From Alteromonadaceae bacterium (lineage in GTDB: Bacteria; Pseudomonadota; Gammaproteobacteria; Enterobacterales; Alteromonadaceae): 56,448 nt of DNA. A program made the position numbers and the translations under genes. Positions 39,525 to 48,300 of this stretch are shown in pieces. The notes under the pieces are model-generated. The model ran no database searches. It was not told where the DNA came from and saw only the letters and a list, made by a program, of their open reading frames with translations. The first letter of the stretch is position 1. Each line of letters begins with the position of its first letter. The stretch is from positions 1 to 56,448 of the forward strand of contig JABXHM010000033.1 of the NCBI GenBank assembly GCA_013373625.1. Direction: 5' to 3'.

Positions 39525-39540
39525 TAGTACCATCGTACTA
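39525..39540. promoter_or_regulatory. Perfect inverted repeat, candidate operator
   Basis: TAGTAC-CATC-GTACTA, a 6+4+6 perfect palindrome, sits near the middle of the gap between the divergent TonB receptor and the GntP-type permease. Position and symmetry suit a dimeric regulator controlling both sides. Which protein binds is unknown; the nearby CrbR-like regulator is one candidate. Confidence 0.45.
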
Positions 39541-39623
39541 TGGGCAGATTTACGTTTGCAGGCCACACTTACGCCACTGGTGAAGATCTGCGGTCACAGA
39601 TTTCAATCAAAGGAAGTAACGTT

Positions 39624-40919
39624 ATGTTGAGTTTACTTGGTCTGGTTGGTGGACTGGGACTGCTTATTGTTCTCACAATTCGGGGCATGAACCTGTTCAT
39701 TGCCGCGCCGTTGTGCGCGCTACTGGTCGCCCTAACCAATCAAATACCGGTCTTTACCGGTGAAATAAATTTTGTCGCCAGTTATATGAGCGGTTTTTCT
39801 GGCTTTATTTCCTCCTGGTTCTTTATGTTTTTGCTGGGCGCCATTTTTGGCAAACTCATGGAAGACTCCGGAGCCGCCGATGCTGTAGCGCGCTGGATCG
39901 TGGGCAAACTGGGGTTCAAGCATGCGGTCGTGGCTGTTGTGCTGGCGTGTGCCATTCTTACCTACGGCGGCGTCAGCCTGTTTGTTGTGGCGTTTTCGGT
40001 GTATCCCATGGCCCTGAGCCTGTTTAAAGATGCTAACCTGCCGCGCCGCTTTATTCCTGCGACCATGGCATTCGGCTCAGTGACCTTTACCATGACCTCG
40101 GCCGGTTCACCGGAAATCCAAAACTGGATCCCAATAAAGTATCTTGGCACATCCCCTTTTGCTGGCTGGGAAGTCAGCCTGGTAGTGGCCATATTCATGG
40201 CCAGTTTTGGATACTGGTGGTTAAAACGCATGATTGGTAAAGCCATTGCCAATGGTGAGCAGTTTGAAGCCCGTGCTGAAGACCCTAAAGTGCCGGTTCG
40301 CGACCTCCCCCACCCGCTGACAGGATTGATTCCTTTGGTAGTCGTGTTGGTGGTGAGCTTTTTACTGCACGACTCGTTATCACAACTGGCTCTGATCGTC
40401 GCTTTATCAGCTGGTGTCCTCACCCTGCTTATTATTAACTTTCAGTACTTTCATAATCTGGCTAAAGCGATTAACAGCGGCACTACCGGCGCACTCGTGG
40501 CTATTGGTAACACTGCAGCCGTTGTGGGTTTCGGGGCTATTGCCAAAAATACCGAAGCGTTTCAAACTACAGTGGAAATTATGGCGAATTTACCCGGTAA
40601 CGAACTTATTGGTGCCGCGGTGGCGGTGAGCGTTATAGCTGGATTAACCGGTTCAGCGTCCGGCGGCCAGGTCATTGTATTGCCGCTTATAGGTCAGCAT
40701 TATATTGACCGTGGTGTTGAACCGGATGAGTTGCATCGTATTGTGGCAATTTCCTCTGGCGCTCTGGACTCTTTACCTCATAATGGTTACGTTGTGACAA
40801 CGATTCGGGCTATTTGTCATGAAACCCACAAGGCAGCATATGGCTCAGTGGCCGCACTGACAGTGGTGGTGCCCCTGATAGGGCTGGCAATGGCCATTGC
40901 CTTATTCAGTGTTTTTTAA
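39624..40919 (+). CDS. GntP-family permease, probable 3-hydroxybutyrate transporter
   Basis: 431 residues with about 12 helices, starting MLSLLGLVGGLGLLIVL after AGGAAG. Typical GntP/hydroxybutyrate-permease features include FLLGAIFGKLMEDSGAADA near residue 75 and SGALDSLPHNGYVVTTIRAI near the end. GntP members carry gluconate or D-beta-hydroxybutyrate with protons. The downstream 3-hydroxybutyrate dehydrogenase and depolymerase support the latter. An earlier in-frame start (39540) lies within the palindrome and lacks a ribosome site, so it is rejected. First gene of a four-gene operon. Confidence 0.85.
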   Translation: MLSLLGLVGGLGLLIVLTIRGMNLFIAAPLCALLVALTNQIPVFTGEINFVASYMSGFSGFISSWFFMFLLGAIFGKLMEDSGAADAVARWIVGKLGFKHAVVAVVLACAILTYGGVSLFVVAFSVYPMALSLFKDANLPRRFIPATMAFGSVTFTMTSAGSPEIQNWIPIKYLGTSPFAGWEVSLVVAIFMASFGYWWLKRMIGKAIANGEQFEARAEDPKVPVRDLPHPLTGLIPLVVVLVVSFLLHDSLSQLALIVALSAGVLTLLIINFQYFHNLAKAINSGTTGALVAIGNTAAVVGFGAIAKNTEAFQTTVEIMANLPGNELIGAAVAVSVIAGLTGSASGGQVIVLPLIGQHYIDRGVEPDELHRIVAISSGALDSLPHNGYVVTTIRAICHETHKAAYGSVAALTVVVPLIGLAMAIALFSVF

Positions 40920-40929
40920 AGGAGTGACT

Positions 40930-42123
40930 ATGACACGGATTTTAGCACTTTGCTGTGTCTTGCTGCTGGCATTACCGGATCTTGCCGCAGGTAACGAGAC
41001 CGCGACGCCGCTGCTGACTACCAAGCAACGCTTTAGTATGCCAGTTTACACTACCGTTGGCGGCCGAACCATAAAATCGCTACAGGTTGGCTGGGAAAGC
41101 TACGGTGAGCTCAATCAGTCCAAAGACAATGTAATATTAATTACGCACTACTTCTCGGCAAACTCCCATGCCGCCGGCAAATATCATCCCGATGACACTG
41201 CGCCCGGCTACTGGGATGCGCTCATTGGTCCGGGCAAAGCCATTGATACAAATAAATATTTTGTAATCAGTGTCGATAGCCTGGCTAATTTAAGCGCTAA
41301 TGACCCCAATGTGATCACTACCGGACCGGCGAGCATTAATCCGGATACCGGCAAGCCCTATGGTTTGGATTTTCCTGTTGTGACCATTAAAGATTTTGTT
41401 AATGTGCAAAAGGCAGTATTGGAAAGTCTCGGCATCAGCAAGTTACACGCGGTTGTTGGTGCATCCATGGGCTCCATGCAGGCGCTTGAATGGGCTGCCA
41501 GTTACCCCGACTGGGTCCCGCGCATGATATCCGTAATCGGTGCTGGTCAGAGCGATGCCTGGACAACCGCTGCGCTGGAGCAATGGGCGATACCTATCCG
41601 GCTGGACAAGCACTGGCAGGACGGTAATTATTACGAAAGCGAAGCACCGATAGATGGGCTGGCCGCATCATTAATGCTGATTACTCAACAAGCGCTGCAC
41701 CCTGCGTTTTTTAATCAACAGGGTGAAGCGCTGAATTACCACCCGCTTGAATCCGGCCCACTCAGTGATATACGCCAGTCACACAGTATTGTTAAGTGGC
41801 TCAGTGAACGGGCGCACAGTCGCGCCGCGCTGATGGATGCTAACCACTTATTGTATTTGGTACGCGCCTGTCAGCTGTTTTTAGCCGGCCATGGCGACGA
41901 CTTAAACGCAAGCATGAAGGCCGTAAAAGCAAAATCCTTATTTTTACCGGCTGAGAACGACTTACTCCTCATGCCTTACATGGCTCAGGCAGCTCACGAT
42001 GCGCTGTTAAACAATAATAAAGAAAGTGTTTATGATGAAATTAAAGGCAACTTTGGCCATCTTGATGGCGTTTTGAATATTCAGCAAAAAGCAGCCGACA
42101 TCGAAGCATTTTTACAGAATTAA
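40930..42123 (+). CDS. Secreted MetX-like alpha/beta hydrolase
   Basis: 397 residues, with a signal peptide (ILALCCVLLLALPDLAAG). The fold is that of homoserine O-acetyltransferase (MetX): the nucleophile elbow VVGASMGSMQALEW, an oxyanion-region HYFSANSHAAG, and an acid/His end LPAENDLLLMP and FGHLDGVLN. MetX itself is cytoplasmic; here the signal peptide and the FGHLDGV form (not GHDAF) argue for a hydrolase. Between a hydroxybutyrate-type permease and a PHB-depolymerase-like esterase, it may split 3-hydroxybutyrate oligomers in the periplasm (inference). ATG at 40930 follows AAAGGAG. Confidence 0.8.
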   Translation: MTRILALCCVLLLALPDLAAGNETATPLLTTKQRFSMPVYTTVGGRTIKSLQVGWESYGELNQSKDNVILITHYFSANSHAAGKYHPDDTAPGYWDALIGPGKAIDTNKYFVISVDSLANLSANDPNVITTGPASINPDTGKPYGLDFPVVTIKDFVNVQKAVLESLGISKLHAVVGASMGSMQALEWAASYPDWVPRMISVIGAGQSDAWTTAALEQWAIPIRLDKHWQDGNYYESEAPIDGLAASLMLITQQALHPAFFNQQGEALNYHPLESGPLSDIRQSHSIVKWLSERAHSRAALMDANHLLYLVRACQLFLAGHGDDLNASMKAVKAKSLFLPAENDLLLMPYMAQAAHDALLNNNKESVYDEIKGNFGHLDGVLNIQQKAADIEAFLQN

Positions 42124-42141
42124 CTACAAGGATACCCTGCA

Positions 42142-43140
42142 ATGAAACAGACAGCTAAGCTCACTATTGCGACACTGGCATTGTTGGTAAACAGCGCACC
42201 GGCTGAAAGCGCCACCCCGTCGCTGCAACTTATTACCGACACTATAACTGTGTCGGGATTATCCTCTGGGGGTTACATGGCTACTCAGTTTCACCTTGCC
42301 AATAGCGATAAAGTAGTCGGTGCAGCGATGCTCGCTTCTGGCCCCTACTATTGTGCCCAGAATGATATCGCCATTGCCCTGGGCCAGTGTGTCAATAAGG
42401 TGGATACTCCGATTGACGTTGAGGCACTCACCGCTAAAGCACAGGAATGGGCAAAGACCGGTAAGATCCCGTCTCTGGAGAATCTGCGTGACGATAAAGT
42501 CTGGTTACTTCATGGCAGTGCAGATACACGGGTTAATTCGGCAGTATCCAATGCGCTGTATCAACAGTATAAGCAATGGATCCCTGATTCACAGCTCACC
42601 TATATAAACGATAAGCCTTTTGCCCATGTATTCCCCACAATGGACGAAGGCGGAAGCTGCCTGGAGTCTGCCGCGCCCTACATTGGTAAATGCGAATACG
42701 ACGCTGCCGGCGAATTACTCACGGCCTTACTCGGTGAACTTAACGCTCCGGATGACGTAATAAAAGGCGAGGTGATTGCCTTTGATCAACACGCTATCGC
42801 TGGCGATAACGCCAGTACACTGGCTGAAGAAGGTTATGCATTTATTCCGGCGTCGTGCGCCGCAGGTGAACAGTGTCAGGTGCATGTCAGTTTTCATGGC
42901 TGCAATCAGTATGCCGATGCTGTCGATATGGCTTATGTAGAGCAAACCGGTCTGAATCGCTGGGCAGATGATAACAACCTGGTGGTTGTTTATCCGCAAA
43001 CCCGTAAGTCACTAATTATGCCAATGAACCCACAAGGTTGCTGGGACTGGTGGGGTTATACCTCTGACGCTTACGTCACCAGTGAAGGGCCGCAAATAAA
43101 AGCGGTGAATGCCTTTATTGATTTTCTTGCCACATACTAA
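42142..43140 (+). CDS. Secreted PHB depolymerase-like esterase, single domain
   Basis: 332 residues with a signal peptide (LTIATLALLVNSAPAES). The lipase box is GLSSGGYM with Ser41; Asp128 (HGSADTRV) and His162 (KPFAHVFP) complete a triad whose spacing resembles the single-domain Talaromyces funiculosus-type PHB depolymerase. The C-terminal NPQGCWDWWGYT and VHVSFHGCNQYAD are family motifs. No separate substrate-binding domain is present, unlike many bacterial secreted depolymerases, so action on oligomers or amorphous polymer in the periplasm is likely. RBS AAGGAT; 18 bp after the MetX-like gene. Confidence 0.85.
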   Translation: MKQTAKLTIATLALLVNSAPAESATPSLQLITDTITVSGLSSGGYMATQFHLANSDKVVGAAMLASGPYYCAQNDIAIALGQCVNKVDTPIDVEALTAKAQEWAKTGKIPSLENLRDDKVWLLHGSADTRVNSAVSNALYQQYKQWIPDSQLTYINDKPFAHVFPTMDEGGSCLESAAPYIGKCEYDAAGELLTALLGELNAPDDVIKGEVIAFDQHAIAGDNASTLAEEGYAFIPASCAAGEQCQVHVSFHGCNQYADAVDMAYVEQTGLNRWADDNNLVVVYPQTRKSLIMPMNPQGCWDWWGYTSDAYVTSEGPQIKAVNAFIDFLATY

Positions 43141-43151
43141 GGATTTTTTAT

Positions 43152-43919
43152 ATGGCTTCGTACAATGTATTTATTACCGGTGGTGCCAGCGGTATTGGCT
43201 TTGGTATTGCTGAGTTTCTCGCCACCCAGGGCCACACTATTTTAGTTGCCGACATCAACCCTGATGCCGCAACCGATGCCTGCAACACGCTTACAGAAAA
43301 AGGCTTTAAAGCAATACCCGTGGAAGTGGATGTAACCAATGCAGCTCAGGTAGCCGCTCTACCTGAACAGCTAAAAGACACGCCGGTAGACGTTTTAGTG
43401 AATAATGCCGGCATTCAGCATGTATCTAAAATCGAGGATTTCCCACCAGAGAAATGGCAAATGCTGATTAACATTATGTTAGTTGGCCCAGCGCTGCTTA
43501 CTCAGGCGTTTTTACCCGGTATGCGCGAAAATAATTTTGGTCGAATAATTAACATAGGTTCAATTCACTCGGTTGTCGCATCGCCGTTTAAGTCGGCTTA
43601 CGTCGCGGCCAAACACGGCCTGTTGGGTTTTGCTAAAACCATTGCGCTTGAAACCGGTGATACCAATGTAACCATTAACACTGTATGCCCGGCCTATGTA
43701 AAGACCCCTTTGGTAGAAAAGCAGATAGCGGCTCAGGCCAAAGAAAATGGTATTACCGAAGAAGAAGTCATCAATAAAATTATGCTGGAGCCTATGCCTA
43801 AAAAGTCGTTTATTAGCCTCGAAGAACTGGGCGAAACAACGGCCTTTTTAATGAGTAACGGGGCACGCAACATCACCGGTCAGACAATGATTCTGGATGG
43901 CGGCTGGACAGCAAGATAA
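43152..43919 (+). CDS. bdhA: D-3-hydroxybutyrate dehydrogenase
   Basis: A short-chain dehydrogenase of 255 residues. NAD loop TGGASGIGFGIAEFLA, NNAGIQHV, catalytic Ser in NIGSIHSVVAS and YVAAKHG (Tyr and Lys). The substrate-specific NTVCPAYVKTPLVEKQI marks bacterial 3-hydroxybutyrate dehydrogenases. It oxidises (R)-3-hydroxybutyrate to acetoacetate in the cytoplasm, the last step of this operon's pathway. RBS AAGGA, 11 bp after the esterase; a terminator follows. Confidence 0.93.
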   Translation: MASYNVFITGGASGIGFGIAEFLATQGHTILVADINPDAATDACNTLTEKGFKAIPVEVDVTNAAQVAALPEQLKDTPVDVLVNNAGIQHVSKIEDFPPEKWQMLINIMLVGPALLTQAFLPGMRENNFGRIINIGSIHSVVASPFKSAYVAAKHGLLGFAKTIALETGDTNVTINTVCPAYVKTPLVEKQIAAQAKENGITEEEVINKIMLEPMPKKSFISLEELGETTAFLMSNGARNITGQTMILDGGWTAR

Positions 43920-43943
43920 GCTTGCTATTGGCCATTTACAGCA

Positions 43944-43979
43944 AAAGCCGGCGAGAATCAAAGACCCGGCTTTATTTTG
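43944..43979 (+). terminator. Terminator of the 3-hydroxybutyrate operon
   Basis: AAAGCCGG / CCGGCTTT stem (8 bp, 14-nt loop) followed by TATTTTG, 24 bp after the bdhA stop. Confidence 0.8.
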
Positions 43980-44047
43980 TTAATCCCCGCTTTATTTTGC
44001 CAATTAGAGTATGGTAATGTCGCTGCAGGAAGTGGGGATACTAAAAC

Positions 44048-44923
44048 ATGCCATACAACACCGTTGGATTAATCGGTAAAGCTGCCCACGAGGGCGCCCA
44101 TGCAAGCCTCAATGCGTTAGCGGATTACTTACGCGCCAAACAATGCACTATATTGGTTGAAGAAAACGTTGCCCAGGAAATGGATTGCGACGACTTTACC
44201 GTGTGTGATCTGGTAACGATTGGAAAACAAGCCGATTTAGCCGTTGTGGTAGGTGGCGATGGCAACATGCTCGGCGCAGCCAGAGTACTCTCCCGGTTTA
44301 ACATTCACGTTGTCGGCGTGAACCGCGGTAACCTGGGCTTTTTAACCGATATTCACCCTGACGAAGTTGTGCAACAAATGGATCTCATTTATAACGGTGA
44401 AACCATGGTTGAACAACGCTTCTTACTGGAAGTGGAAGTTTACCGCCACGAGCAACTAAAAAGTAATAACTCAGCGGTAAACGAAGTCGTGCTACATCAC
44501 GGCAAAGTGGCACACATGACCGAGTTTGAAGTCTTCATTGATGGCCAGTTTGTATTTAGCCAGCGCTCAGATGGTTTAATTGTGGCCACGCCAACCGGTT
44601 CAACGGCCTACTCGCTGTCTGGTGGCGGCCCCATTTTAATGCCGCATTTAGACGCACTGACTTTGGTTCCTATGTTTCCTCATACACTGAGTAGCCGGCC
44701 TATAGTGGTTGATGCCAACAGCACCATCTCCATGCGCGTATCAAAAGTCAATTCTGATAGCGTGCAGGTAAGTTGCGACAGCCATATTGTATTACCCGTG
44801 CTGCCTGGCGACGAAATTAGAGTAAGCAAGAGCAATGACCGTTTGTCACTGGTGCATCCGGCCGACTATAGTTACTTTAATGTGCTGCGTAAAAAGCTCG
44901 GCTGGGGCAGCAAGCTGTTTTAA
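44048..44923 (+). CDS. nadK: NAD kinase
   Basis: 291 residues. The catalytic [11 protein letters not shown] motif and the NAD-binding [13 protein letters not shown] and [15 protein letters not shown] are clear. The enzyme phosphorylates NAD to NADP. In many gammaproteobacteria nadK sits next to and divergent from grpE; here about 11 kb of regulatory and 3-hydroxybutyrate genes lie between, and recN is not found downstream. Confidence 0.97.
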   Translation: MPYNTVGLIGKAAHEGAHASLNALADYLRAKQCTILVEENVAQEMDCDDFTVCDLVTIGKQADLAVVVGGDGNMLGAARVLSRFNIHVVGVNRGNLGFLTDIHPDEVVQQMDLIYNGETMVEQRFLLEVEVYRHEQLKSNNSAVNEVVLHHGKVAHMTEFEVFIDGQFVFSQRSDGLIVATPTGSTAYSLSGGGPILMPHLDALTLVPMFPHTLSSRPIVVDANSTISMRVSKVNSDSVQVSCDSHIVLPVLPGDEIRVSKSNDRLSLVHPADYSYFNVLRKKLGWGSKLF

Positions 44924-45311
44924 GGCTCGCCTGTTTCCATTCACATTGGTTACCCAACATTTCCTGTATAATTGTTATGCCCTGCACTCAACTGATTCTG
45001 CATTGTGTACCAACAGGCGGGCATAGATGCCAGAACGCCAACTCGCGCTCGCGGTGCCACTGGTAATGTTCATGAAAGTAAACTAAATGTACTTACCGCG
45101 TACTGTGAACACTCAACAAAAACTGGATCAGCTAAACGCAAAAAACGCAGGTTAAACTTGTTGCGATGGCAAAAAATGAAGCCGCTTTACTCAAGCGGCT
45201 TTTACGCAGAGTGACACTTAAAGAAGTACACCAGGCTTATCAACAATTTATGGCTAACCATCCGTGACAATAAGTAAGCTTAGTGACAAGTGCTTATTAT
45301 TGCAGCGCGAC
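44924..45311 (+). other. Intergenic region with promoter-like box and short ORFs
   Basis: A perfect TATAAT (44967-44972) lies just after nadK and a terminator hairpin is at 45176-45203. Between them two tiny in-frame ORFs (45027-45086, MPERQLALAVPLVMF..., and 45087-45155) are separated by one stop. The unit could be a small RNA of about 220 nt, a tiny-peptide gene, or a decayed gene. No known RNA family was recognised. Confidence 0.4.
45176..45203 (+). terminator. Rho-independent terminator after nadK region
   Basis: AAGCCGCTT-TACTC-AAGCGGCTT, a 9-bp perfect stem ending in a short T run, on the plus strand. The upstream A run allows minus-strand use too, where it could not serve the subtilase since it lies beyond its stop only by about 110 bp (so weak dual use is possible). 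Confidence 0.75.
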
Positions 45312-48300
45312 TTAAGTTGCCTTTGTATTGTTCCTTTGCCGCCACAACAGCATTAACATTAACACCATATTGATGACGTAAAGACTTCCGCCACTTTTGT
45401 TGCGCATTACTGTTACGCTGGTCTGCGCCACCGGGCTGTTGAGTTCACCATCAGACACGGTGACATCAAACTGCATAGTTAGGTCATGGCTGGTCGGGGG
45501 GGCCGTAAAAGTTATTTGATTCCCCTGCTGTACAAAATTCACAATCAAACCCGAGGTTTGCTGCCAGTCATATTGCAAAGACGTACTGTCTACATCATCA
45601 GCCTCAGCAACTAAGGTGACTTGCTCGCCTTGTTTTACGCTGTAGTGGGGTTGAACAGAGACTTGCGGGGCGTCATTGACCGGGGTAACGCTAATGCTGA
45701 CTGGGGTAGAGACTGAGTACTGGCCAAACGTATTCGCCGCTCTGTACTCCAGCGTATCTGAGCCATGGTAGTCACTGTCTGGCGTATACAGAATTTCCCC
45801 GGCAGCAATCGACGCACTCCCATGCTCCGGAGCTTGGGTGATTTCTAGGCTGGCGGCGTTAAAGTCATCTTGTGGTGATACCACAACCAGCCGTGAAGTT
45901 TGATAGCTTGTTCCCGCTAATAAATCGGCATTAAACGCGAAGGCGAGCGCACCGGTGTCGTTGTTTAACACATCAATATTAACGCTGGCATCTTCATTCA
46001 GGGCAACTTGATCAGGTAACGTTGTTTGCTGGTTATTTGCCAGCCTGACGTCAAATTCAATAGCTGCCTCGCCCGTGGGCTCGGTCTCCAGTTTTAAGCT
46101 ATAGCTTTGTTGCGCGATGGGTACCGGTAATGGCGTGCCCTGGCCGTTAAAATAGTAGTTTATGCCAACCAGTCCCTCCAGATTCTCAGCACCGATGGCC
46201 AGACCTTGTGGCAAATAGGGAATGGTTAAGTAGTTAAACCATATGTTGTCAGTGGTTTCTTCAATAATCAGTTGAAAACTGAATGTGTCATTGTGTTCTT
46301 CGCCGTCATCTCCTGTTCCGTAAACAGATAGTGAATCCCATTCAACAATTAAATAACGACTGCCGTTGATGTTGCGCACAGTTGCTCTTAAGCGCGCGCC
46401 ACCTTCGTCAGCATTGAATTGCCCATAGTTACCCCAGAATGGCGCAATAATATTGTTTAATTCATCCTGGAGAGGAAAAGGTTGGGGAAGATTCATTACG
46501 TACGGATTAACCGGTAAACTTCCGGGCATGACGAAACCGTTGCTGGATATCGTCAGTGTAGAATATGACTGCCCATTATAGTTAAAGTCAAAATCGACGA
46601 CATGACTAAAGTTATAGCAATTGGACGTACATTCAATAGCGGGAATATCTAACGAGGCTAAAGAGATATCTGTCCATGGCGCAACGGGCGTAAGTTGCAT
46701 GGCGCCTGGCTGCAAGACACCAGACCAATTCAGTGTTCTGGTGGCGGCGTCAAACAGCAGTTGTTCAGTCTGGCCCCGGTTAACTGATGCAAACTGGCTA
46801 TCCTCGACAAACGTAACGTTGTCGGGTAATGAAATCGTGAGCTGTGGCGCCTGAGTAAAGTCAAAATTTCGCACTACTGTGCTGATGTGAATGTTGGCAT
46901 CAGCAGCAACATTGGCTGCCATGGTTGACAAGGCTGTCTTATCACTGTTGTTGTTGGCAAATACGGCAATCGGCAGATGTTGAGCAGCATAAGTGGGATG
47001 ACTGAGTACAACCTCACCAAACACCCACACACCGGCTTCAACCAGTGTTGTGTTTATTTCGATATTCAGTTGTGCAGAATCATTAGCCTCGCCTTTGCCA
47101 CCGAGCGTGATCATGTTGCTGTCGCCAATGATTGCGCGCGCAGCTGGATGCGCTAACTGCACGTCAACAAACCAGCTCTCTTCAGTGTCGGACTGATTAT
47201 GCATGACATTGTCAAAATAACACCGGCCAATACACGCCGCATTCGCATAGGAAGGTTTTGCGAAAGTAAGTTTAGCATTTATTGCGGCTTGGAGTTGAAC
47301 ACGCCCTGCCCCAACCTCGAATGGTGTTGCAGTAGCGCCACGAAAATTAACCTGCTCAAACGCAGTTGAGGTAAGCGCGGTCTTAATGTCTGTCGTTGTC
47401 CACTCTGGATGAGCTTGCTTTAGCAGCGCCGCTGCTCCTGCGATGTGGGGAGATGACATACTGGTACCAGAAATAAGCGTAAACACGGGCGTATCCTCTG
47501 CTGGCAGAGAGGGATCGAAAGGATTAAACGGGTTAAATGGATCCAATGGGCCAGGGCCTGCGTTAACCTCAGGCGCAGACGCAGAAAGTATGTTGGTGCC
47601 AGGTGCGGCGAGATCGGGTTTTAATACATTGGGGTTAGCATTCGGCCCCGTAGAACTGGAACTATTTAACGTATCGGTGAAAAGCGGATCGACAATTCGA
47701 CTTAACTGCGGTGCTATCTCAATCACTGTGTCACCCGCATGCGCTTTCTCAAACAAGGCCAGGCCGGTAGCGCGTGATACCCCCAACACAGGGATGGGAT
47801 AATCGAGATCGTAAGGCGTAAAGGGCCCTTTGCTTTGCGTGTCGGGTACGTTACTTTGATATAAGATAGCGACTTGCCCGCCAGCCAGCATCACATTGTG
47901 AGCCACGGTTGCCATATCACAGTTCGAGCGGAAATCCACCAGCACTGCGGCGTTGTCGAAAGTTTCACTAGCAAAGGGGTAACTACAACCATCGCTCATT
48001 TGAGCACCAAACTCACTAAAGGTGCGCAGTGTCATGGGCTGCGTTTCGCCCAGACTTGTGTTTTTCCCCTGAACCGCGACAAAGGTTTCACCATCAACCC
48101 TTAGTTCATGACCAAAAAAACGGCCATGCATGGTGTTAGCGACCGTGATGCCAGACTCAATGCAGCCGGGGCAATTTATACTGCCCTGGTAGACGCCACC
48201 GGTATTGCCCGCAGAGTTTACTATAGTGATACCCAGGGCCTCAGCATTTGCGAAAGCCTCAGCATAAACAGACGATTCGGGGCTTTCGCCGGCATAGGCT

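Noticed and set aside
45005..45214. A 69-codon frame between nadK and the subtilase
   Set aside because: It runs through the terminator hairpin and has a low-complexity Arg/Lys composition; not a credible protein.
47500..47580. Short repeats in the subtilase (DPFNPFNPFDP region)
   Set aside because: They are low-complexity codons within the protein, not DNA repeats of a mobile element or CRISPR.
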